DNA from: Sphingobacteriales bacterium
GTDB lineage: Bacteria > Bacteroidota > Bacteroidia > Chitinophagales > JADIYW01
Reading direction: 5' to 3'
DNA: 64,000 nucleotides
Assembly (NCBI GenBank): GCA_016699615.1
Contig: CP064984.1
Span: 2,390,001-2,454,000 of the forward strand
The notes beneath the pieces are model-generated. The model saw only the letters and a program-made list of their open reading frames with translations, had not been told where the DNA came from and did not search any database. How positions within the stretch are numbered: position 1 is the first letter of the stretch; the number at the start of each line of letters is the position of its first letter. This document shows positions 57,490-64,000 of this stretch, one piece after another. Both the position numbers and the translations under genes were made by a program.

Positions 57490-58341
57490 TTAATCTTTAA
57501 CACAACGGACATTGTAAAATATGTTTGCATGTGGACCTTCAATTACATAAATATCTGGAAATGTATTATCCATTGCTTGGTAGTATGCCCTAGCTGTAGT
57601 TGCACCTTCTGTACTTGACCATAAGAATGAACTTGCACCTACAGATTGGAATGTTGATGTAGATGCACTATATCTACCTGCTAATATTTGGCCAAATCCT
57701 GTTGTATTTGTTCCTTGTCCAGTACCACCACCTTGGTCTTGTCTTTTAAGAGTATTGCCATCATCTACAACAGCAGCAGATAATGCATCAAATTCTTCTT
57801 TTGATGGTAGATGCCATCCTGTAGGACATACACCTTTTACAATGCCTGTGCCACCTAATGTAAGTGCTGGTGAGCCTTGTAGTGCATTTGTCCATAGATA
57901 GTATCTTCCAACTGAGTCTGGATGATACGCACCTGTATTTGCTTGACTGCCAGATGCATTGAATGCTAGTCCTTTAGCCATCCAACATTTTCCTCCAATA
58001 CTTACAGATGGATATACTTTTCCATCTCTTTGGTCTATAAAAGTTGCACCACAAACAAATGCAGATGGTGCTAAACTACCACAAAGTTCAACCCAATCTG
58101 TTCCATTAAAGAAATTTAAACAGTTTGAAGTTGTACAGTAAATTATAAGACCTGCAGCTGGTGATACAATACTATCTCTTGCAGCAGCGCTCATTCTTGG
58201 TGGTAAGAAACCTTTGTTGTTAGAAACCACATCAAGCATTGCTGTAGCATGTGGTGTTGTGGTATTTACACCCATATTTTGCGCAAATGACGATATTCCC
58301 ATTAATAACGTCAGTAATGATATTGTAAATAGTTTTTTCAT
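57490..58341 (-). CDS. Secreted FISUMP-domain protein
   Basis: A 283-aa protein with signal peptide (about 1-20, GISSFAQ). An N-terminal segment ALDVVSNNKGFLPPRMSAAARDSI is typical of Bacteroidota surface proteins. The FISUMP (Fibrobacter succinogenes major paralogous) domain follows: FIDQRDGKVYPSVSIGGKCWMAKGL, YYLWTNALQG, CPTGWHLPSKEEFDAL, FLWSSTEGATTARAYY and NVRCVKD. Cell-surface location likely; function unknown. It lies 19 bp downstream of the T9SS cargo gene. Confidence 0.9.
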   Translation of the reverse strand: MKKLFTISLLTLLMGISSFAQNMGVNTTTPHATAMLDVVSNNKGFLPPRMSAAARDSIVSPAAGLIIYCTTSNCLNFFNGTDWVELCGSLAPSAFVCGATFIDQRDGKVYPSVSIGGKCWMAKGLAFNASGSQANTGAYHPDSVGRYYLWTNALQGSPALTLGGTGIVKGVCPTGWHLPSKEEFDALSAAVVDDGNTLKRQDQGGGTGQGTNTTGFGQILAGRYSASTSTFQSVGASSFLWSSTEGATTARAYYQAMDNTFPDIYVIEGPHANIFYNVRCVKD

Positions 58342-58360
58342 ATTGCTAATGTATTTATTT

Positions 58361-59773
58361 TTATTTAATATTTTGAATTTTTTTTGTAAACACTTTGTTA
58401 TTATTTAAATTTTGGCATAATACATAGTAGTTTGCATTAGATAAATTATCTGTGTTAATGCTGTATTTGCTTTCTTTTGTTGAAGTTTCATACATGATAT
58501 TTCCATTTAAGTCTATAATTTTAATATTTAAATGATTTAGGTTTTTGTTGTAAATATAAAAACTTTGGTTTGTTACTAAAGTAGGATATATTTTAATTTC
58601 TTGTTCAGCAACCTGCATATTTGATATTTTTACAGATTCAATATTTGAAAAGGTGAATTTCTCATCTAAATCTACTTGTTTTATTCTATAATAGACAAAT
58701 TCTGTTGCTATGTCACAGTCAGTTGTATTATATACTTGTATTAAATTGCTATTTCCATAAGAATTAATTCTGTTTATTTCCTCAAAATTTATGCCGTCTA
58801 ATGATTTTTCAACAACAAAATAATCATTATTTGTCTCGGATAGTGTAGTCCAATTTAAATCAGCGCAATTTGTATTTTCATTATATGTTGCATTAAATTC
58901 TGAAAATTCAACAGGTAACGGTGTGCCACTGACTTCAGCAAATGTGTAGCTTTTTAATTGACTTAAATTATTTGCAGTAATGGTTTTGTTAACAAAATCA
59001 ATATTTGCAGATGTTAAGCTCCACGTTAGTCCGCCATCTGGTGAAGTATACATAGCTAAAGTACTTTCATTGTTGCCATTTAATTCACTTGATAAGTATT
59101 TTAAAACTAATTGAGCGTTTATATTTGTACTATTGTTGTAAATAATATTATACAATCTTTCTGCTGATGTAAATCCAAGAAAATTAAAGCTATTTACTAT
59201 TCTTTCTATTTGTGTATTGCCTAAATTTGAATTGGTTGTGATTGTTGCACCCAAATTTCCTAAATTTTGATTATTCGGAGCATTGAGTTCTTTTGATATT
59301 ACAACCTTACTTAATAATCCAATAATTCTATTGCTGTCATTCTCTCCAATAATACTAGCATTTTGGTCCAGTATAATAGTTCTTAAAGAATTATTTATTT
59401 TGCCATGAGTGAAAATAATTGCATTGTGTATATTTATATCATTGTAAATATTTAGTTCATTGCTTGGTTTATTAATTTCTAAACTGTCAATTTTTAGTAA
59501 ATCGCCTTCTATTTTTTGTTCATAAATTCCTGAAAATTCAATGTTTTTAATATAAACAGTATCATTTGTGCCTAATTTTATAAGATCTCCTGATAGATTA
59601 ATTTGTGTATTATTTATAATAGCAGAACTATCATCTATAATAATATTATCTAAAAGTTTTGTTGGTGTGTTTTCTCCAATAAATAATGTTGTGTTAATAT
59701 ATACATTATTTGAGAACATTAGTGTGTATAATAACATTATACACACTATAAAAGTTGTAAATTTTGGGTTCAT
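58361..59773 (-). CDS. T9SS type A sorting domain-containing secreted protein
   Basis: A 470-aa protein with a signal peptide (about 1-27). The middle is beta-helix-like, with Asn-rich repeats (GDLLKIDSLEINKPSNELNI). A later region, LPVEFSEFNATYNENTNCADLNWTT, leads to the type A C-terminal signal (EIKIYPTLVTNQSFYIYNKN, IKIIDLNGNIMYET, NYYVLCQN). The C-terminal domain directs export by T9SS and surface attachment. Target or ligand unknown. Two TATATGTCAA direct repeats lie upstream (about 59817-59840). Confidence 0.9.
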   Translation of the reverse strand: MNPKFTTFIVCIMLLYTLMFSNNVYINTTLFIGENTPTKLLDNIIIDDSSAIINNTQINLSGDLIKLGTNDTVYIKNIEFSGIYEQKIEGDLLKIDSLEINKPSNELNIYNDINIHNAIIFTHGKINNSLRTIILDQNASIIGENDSNRIIGLLSKVVISKELNAPNNQNLGNLGATITTNSNLGNTQIERIVNSFNFLGFTSAERLYNIIYNNSTNINAQLVLKYLSSELNGNNESTLAMYTSPDGGLTWSLTSANIDFVNKTITANNLSQLKSYTFAEVSGTPLPVEFSEFNATYNENTNCADLNWTTLSETNNDYFVVEKSLDGINFEEINRINSYGNSNLIQVYNTTDCDIATEFVYYRIKQVDLDEKFTFSNIESVKISNMQVAEQEIKIYPTLVTNQSFYIYNKNLNHLNIKIIDLNGNIMYETSTKESKYSINTDNLSNANYYVLCQNLNNNKVFTKKIQNIK

Positions 59774-59880
59774 TATGTTTGGGTTTAATGTTACTGTAAA
59801 GTTAATTTAATGTTTTATATATGTCAATTGATATATGTCAAATAAAATAATTTTCTAATTTTCTTTTATTACTTATCTTT

Positions 59881-60922
59881 ATGCAAATGCATAAGATTTT
59901 CTTATTTGTATTCTTTAATTCTGTTTTGAGTATCGCTTTTAGTCAGATAGGAGGTAAGTCTGTTTTCCAATTCTTAAAATTTCCTTCAGCGAAGAATAGA
60001 AGGAATGGGTGGTGGTTTGGCCACAATTAGAACTAATGATATATCATTAGTTCTATCTAATCCAAGTTTGATTGATTCTAGTTTGCATAAACACATTTCA
60101 TTTTCAAATGCATTTTTTATAGATGGAATAAATATTGGAAATCTAAATTATGGTCATTACCATAAAAAAATAAAAACCACTTTGGTATATACATTTCAAT
60201 ATGCATCGTACGGAAAATTTGAATACAGAGATATAAGTGGCAATAGTTTAGGAACATTTAGAGCGTCTGATTTTAATATTCAAGTAGGAAGCTCACATTA
60301 TTGGAATAAACTATACTACGGAATTAATTTAAAGTTCATTATCTCACAATTAGCAAATTATTCAGCATTAGGCTTAGCATCAGATATTGCACTAGGTTAT
60401 CATGATAATGAGAAGAAAATATATTTTTCTATTGTATTAAAAAATGCTGGCGCACAACTAAAAACATATACAAAAGAACAATCTAGAGAACAATTGCCAA
60501 TTCAGCTAGATGCATCATTTGCAAAAACATTCAAAAAGTTACCATTAACATTAGCAATCACAGCGCAACACTTACAAACTTGGAAACTAAGCTATCCAAA
60601 AGAAAGTAGTAGCAATTTACTTGGAACTAATGAACCAAATAAAAGAAAAGAAATAATCAATAATTTATTTAGCCATTTAGTATTTGGTACAGAAATACAA
60701 GCAGGAAAGCCTGTGCGTTTGCGTTTTGGATACAATCATTTAAGAAGATTAGAATTAGCTTCATCATACAAAAAAGGTATGTCTGGCATTAACGCAGGTT
60801 TAGGATTAAATATTAAACAATTTGGAGTAGATTATGCTTTTGGGGCATACCATCAAGCAGGAAATGATCATCTATTAACTTTGAAGATTAAATTAGACGA
60901 ATTCGGTAAAAAAGCAAAATAA
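59881..60922 (+). CDS. porQ: Type IX secretion system protein PorQ (one frameshift)
   Basis: Outer-membrane barrel of the T9SS attachment complex. The start at 59881 gives a signal peptide (FLFVFFNSVLSIAFSQ) followed by IGGKSVFQFLKFPSA, the PorQ hallmark. One extra A around 59991-59996 shifts frame. Restored sequence reads SARIEGMGGGLATI, joining the main part (first plausible Met of that frame is 60005). About 346 aa. It overlaps cmk by 1 bp, an arrangement known from other Bacteroidota. Confidence 0.88.
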
Positions 60923-61587
60923 TGAGTAAGATAAATATTGCAATAGATGGATATTCTGCATGTGGAAAATCATCAACTGCAAAAATAGTTGCCAAGAACT
61001 TAAATTACACATACATTGACACTGGTGCAATGTACAGAGCAGTAACTTTATTTTGTATAAATAATAATATTGATATTAATAATTTAGATAAACTAAGTGT
61101 TGCATTGGATGAAGTATCACTTACTTTTAATGATAAAAATGAAATATTACTCAATCAAGAAAATGTATCATCAGCTATTCGTTCTGTTGAAGTCAATCAA
61201 TTAGTATCTGAAGTAAGCGCAATATCATTAATAAGAAAAAAAATGGTTGAACAACAACAAAAAATGGCAGAACAAAAAGGAATTGTCATGGATGGTAGAG
61301 ATATTGGTTCAGTTGTATTGCCTAATGCAGAATTAAAATTTTTTATGACTGCAGATATTGATGTTCGCACTAAAAGAAGAATGAAAGAACTAAACTTAGA
61401 ATTTAATGATTCAAGTTTTCAGGAAATAAAAGATAATTTATTAAAGAGAGATAATATAGATTCTACAAGAGCAGATAGTCCACTTACAAAAGTAGATGAT
61501 GCAATTGTAATAGATACTACAAACATTACATTAGAAGAACAAATCGATATAATTACTCAAAAAGCTTTGGAATTAACTCATTTATAA
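60922..61587 (+). CDS. cmk: Cytidylate kinase
   Basis: Phosphorylates CMP and dCMP. At 221 aa it has the P-loop IDGYSACGKSSTAK, YIDTGAMYRAVTLF, MDGRDIGSVVLPNAELKFFM and TRADSPLTKVDDAIVIDTT. Complete. Translationally coupled to porQ (stop TAA and start ATG share one A). Confidence 0.97.
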   Translation: MSKINIAIDGYSACGKSSTAKIVAKNLNYTYIDTGAMYRAVTLFCINNNIDINNLDKLSVALDEVSLTFNDKNEILLNQENVSSAIRSVEVNQLVSEVSAISLIRKKMVEQQQKMAEQKGIVMDGRDIGSVVLPNAELKFFMTADIDVRTKRRMKELNLEFNDSSFQEIKDNLLKRDNIDSTRADSPLTKVDDAIVIDTTNITLEEQIDIITQKALELTHL

Positions 61588-61649
61588 ATTATCATTTGTT
61601 CAGTAGAAAATATTTTTTAAAACGTATTTTTACATAATAACAACTGTTT

Positions 61650-62711
61650 ATGCTTACAGATGCACAAAAAACAACACTTATTAGAAAGGAAATTGCGCAA
61701 TCTTATAAGGATTTTAAACAAAAATATCCAATCCTAAAAAATCAAAACACTATTGGATTAATAATATTTCTTTTCAGTGTAATAATGATTGTTTTAGCAT
61801 CAATTTTATATTTAAAGAATATACTTTCTATTTGGATTTTAATACCATTCAATGCATTTTGGATGGGCATTTTACATGAATTAGAACATGATCTAATACA
61901 TTGGATGTACTTTAGAAAAAATAAGTTGGTACATGATAGTATGTTATTTGTAATATGGATTTTAAGACCATTGACCATAAACCCATGGTTGCGTAGAGAT
62001 TTGCATTTTCATCACCACAAATATTCAGGCACACTACACGATGTGGAGGAAAGAGGCGTGACAAATGGCGAAAAATGGAGTTTAAAGAGATTAATCACCA
62101 CACCAGATTTATTATTAGGTGGAATTTTGAGAGCAAATACAATCAGAAAAGACATTATAAAACAAATACAATTAGGAAACTTAAGTAAAGCACAAGCATT
62201 AAGATTTAAGACAATAAAAACCTATGCTATGTTGCCATTCGGATTAATGGCACATTTCTTATGGTATGTATTTTTAATACATGTATTGATTCATTTTTTT
62301 ACAAATACATTTGGCATAGCATACACAAGTCCAGCCATTGTTACCAATAATATGTGGTGGCTGCAACCATTTATTATGATACTAATATTACCAAATTTAT
62401 TAAGACAATTTTGTTTGCATTTTATTACATCCAATATGCATTATTTTGGTGATGTTGAAAGTGGTAATGTAATTCAACAAACTCAAATACTAAATATATG
62501 GTGGACATTTCCATTGCAATTGTTTTGTTTTTTCTTCGGTTGGACACATGCCATTCATCACTTTGTTGTTAATGAAACATTTTATATAAGGCATCTTACT
62601 AGGAAAAATGCACACAAAATAATGAAAGAAAATGGTGTTAGATTTAATGATTTAGGTACATTCAAACGTGCCAATCGTTATAATGACACACAGAAACTAA
62701 CCATAGCATAG
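61650..62711 (+). CDS. Membrane fatty acid desaturase/hydroxylase-like protein
   Basis: A 353-aa membrane protein with four or more TM helices. The three histidine boxes of the membrane di-iron family are HELEHDLIH (HxxxH, about residue 75), HFHHH (about 119) and HAIHH near residue 303. C-terminal soluble tail. Substrate (phospholipid or free acyl chain, sphingolipid, carotenoid) cannot be told. It stands alone, 62 bp after cmk. Confidence 0.85.
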   Translation: MLTDAQKTTLIRKEIAQSYKDFKQKYPILKNQNTIGLIIFLFSVIMIVLASILYLKNILSIWILIPFNAFWMGILHELEHDLIHWMYFRKNKLVHDSMLFVIWILRPLTINPWLRRDLHFHHHKYSGTLHDVEERGVTNGEKWSLKRLITTPDLLLGGILRANTIRKDIIKQIQLGNLSKAQALRFKTIKTYAMLPFGLMAHFLWYVFLIHVLIHFFTNTFGIAYTSPAIVTNNMWWLQPFIMILILPNLLRQFCLHFITSNMHYFGDVESGNVIQQTQILNIWWTFPLQLFCFFFGWTHAIHHFVVNETFYIRHLTRKNAHKIMKENGVRFNDLGTFKRANRYNDTQKLTIA

Positions 62712-62773
62712 ATTTTCTGTTTTTTTATATTTTTCTATTTGCTAAAGAATTGTATATTTACATCATTGATGAA

Positions 62774-64000
62774 ATGATGCTAAAGTTTAAAATACTTTTT
62801 ATATTACTAAGTGTATTTCTAATACAACATGCCTTTGCCACACACAATAGAGCAGGAGAAATTACTTACAGACATATTACAGGATATACCTACGAATTTA
62901 CAGTTACAACATACACTAAACTGAGTGGTGAAAGTGAAGGCGCAGACAGACCAAGATTGCAAATCGTTTGGGGCGATGGCAATGCAGATTCTATAGATAG
63001 AGTTTCGAGAATTCCAACACAGTATGCAGATGTTTTTCAGAATATTTACAGAATGTATCATACTTACACAGGTCCAGGCAGGTATATTGTAAGCATGGCA
63101 GACCCAAACAGAATTGACAACATCATAAATATGACCAATTCTGTAAATACTGTATTTTATATTGAAGACACAGTAATTATTCTAAATCCAAATAATGTTG
63201 GCTATAATAGTTCTCCAACACTTTTAATCAGCCATTAGATGCCGCCAATGTAGGACAGCGATTTGTACACAATCCAAATGCATTTGATATTGATGGTGAT
63301 AGTTTAGTTTTTATGCTCATTCCACCAAAACAATCACAAACATCAAATGTAAATGGTTATTTATATCCAAATCAAATAAGAAGTGGATTAAATAATCAAT
63401 TCAATATAAATGCTAATACAGGAGAAATAATTTGGGAATACCCTCAATTATCAGGAATATATAATATTGCAATTCTAATAAAAGAATACAGAGCAGGACT
63501 TTTAATAGGTACAGTTGTTAGAGACATGCAAATATTTGTTGATTCAACAAATAACAGACCACCAGTATTACAAATCCCACAAAATATATGTGTAGTTGCA
63601 GGCGACAGTGTTAGGTTTTCTGTAAGTGCATCTGATCCAGATGCAGGTCAATTAGTTACACTAACATCAAATAGTACAGCATACAACCAGATAGTTAATT
63701 CAGCAGTTTTTGTTGCAAATCCACCAAACAATCCAGTTTCTGGTTTGTTTAGATGGAAAACAGATTGCGCACATCTAAATAAAAATGACTATCCAATTTT
63801 ATTTAAAGCAACAGATAATTTTGATGATTTACACTCATTAAGAGTCCAACATAATGATTTTGAACCTCAGCCTCTTGTAGATATAAAAACATTATATATT
63901 AGAATTGTAGCACCAGCACCTCAAAATCCAGTTGCACAAATTATAACTTCCAATAGTAGCGTTAAAATATCTTGGGATAGTTTGTATTTATGTAGCAATA
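62774..64000 (+). CDS. Large secreted surface protein, N-terminal part (one frameshift; runs off window)
   Basis: Start at 62774 or 62777 gives a clean signal peptide (FKILFILLSVFLIQHAFA) followed by THNRAGEITYRHITGYTYEF, a start typical of large Bacteroidota surface proteins ending in CHU_C-type domains. One base is missing near 63231 (AGCCATTAG; AGC CCA TTA expected). The frame then continues PLDAANVGQRFVHNPNAFDIDGD without a stop to the window end. Later segments look Ig/cadherin-like (PPVLQIPQNICVVAGDSVRF) and fibronectin-like (NSSVKISWDSLYLC). T9SS export is inferred, as the C terminus is outside. Confidence 0.82.

Noticed and set aside
59816..59841. Operator made of two TATATGTCAA direct repeats before the T9SS cargo gene
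   Set aside because: Only two short AT-rich copies and no promoter match nearby; too weak to list as a site.
7175..63240. Programmed ribosomal frameshifting as the explanation for split genes
   Set aside because: Shifts occur in both directions, at varied sites without a common slippery motif plus downstream structure, and in many genes never known to use it.

Overview
The window is a gene-dense, AT-rich stretch of a Bacteroidota chromosome. The evidence is a type IX secretion (T9SS) gene set (PorP/SprF-like protein, PorQ, a CHU_C-type C-terminal domain, a type A sorting domain), TAnnTTTG-type -7 promoter elements, a FISUMP-domain lipoprotein-like protein, futalosine-pathway menaquinone synthesis (mqnE) and Gram-negative envelope genes (kdsA, lpxD). 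I cannot place it below phylum level. No rRNA, tRNA, CRISPR array, integrase or transposase is visible.

Layout. 1-9377 is a surface module: the end of a giant tandem-repeat adhesin (555-bp repeats), a PorP/SprF-like outer-membrane protein and a TPR/PD40/OmpA protein, closed by a strong terminator. 9533-12265 has ilvB and thiH; 12273-18000 a MacB-like permease, a Tyr-rich outer-membrane protein and thrA-thrB. 18090-26200 holds plsC, an NlpC/P60 hydrolase, valS, a TraB/GumN protein, a DUF922 protein, rnhA, nth and a DUF6089-like barrel. 26256-31122 is a lipid operon (two acyl-CoA dehydrogenases, an acyl-CoA synthetase) plus a GNAT enzyme. 31145-39528 (minus) is the SUF iron-sulfur locus: sufB, a membrane protein resembling phage abortive-infection proteins, sufC, a four-helix-bundle gene, sufD, sufS, a DMT transporter, sufE, a MIP18/SufT-like gene and a bacilliredoxin. 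39794-47175 has a helical-repeat protein, a candidate small RNA, mqnE, an MFS transporter, aspS and a DUF4143 ATPase flanked by 32-bp repeats. 47294-57392 contains kdsA, rarA, a thioesterase, lpxD, tilS, a START-like protein, folC, ribF, pnp and rpsO. 57490-64000 returns to secretion: FISUMP protein, T9SS cargo, porQ-cmk, a membrane desaturase and the start of another large surface protein.

A feature of the whole window is reading-frame damage. Fifteen single-base indels, most of them in homopolymers, break otherwise intact genes, including essential ones (aspS, sufB, sufS, folC, ilvB, thrA). In one adhesin repeat 14 of 14 substitutions within 128 bp change a base to G, creating two stop codons. 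This looks like consensus sequence error rather than biology, so I give each broken gene as one restored feature.

The most interesting non-routine signals are: the 32-bp repeats whose terminal ATG serves as the start codon of the DUF4143 ATPase; a 16-bp perfect palindrome at the predicted start of suf transcription; two unrelated genes lodged in the suf operon, one of them flanked by inverted repeats; a promoter-terminator pair for a possible small RNA with an AAT microsatellite just upstream; an endonuclease III lacking canonical Fe-S cysteines; and an apparently undescribed duplicated ~180-residue module in the adhesin.
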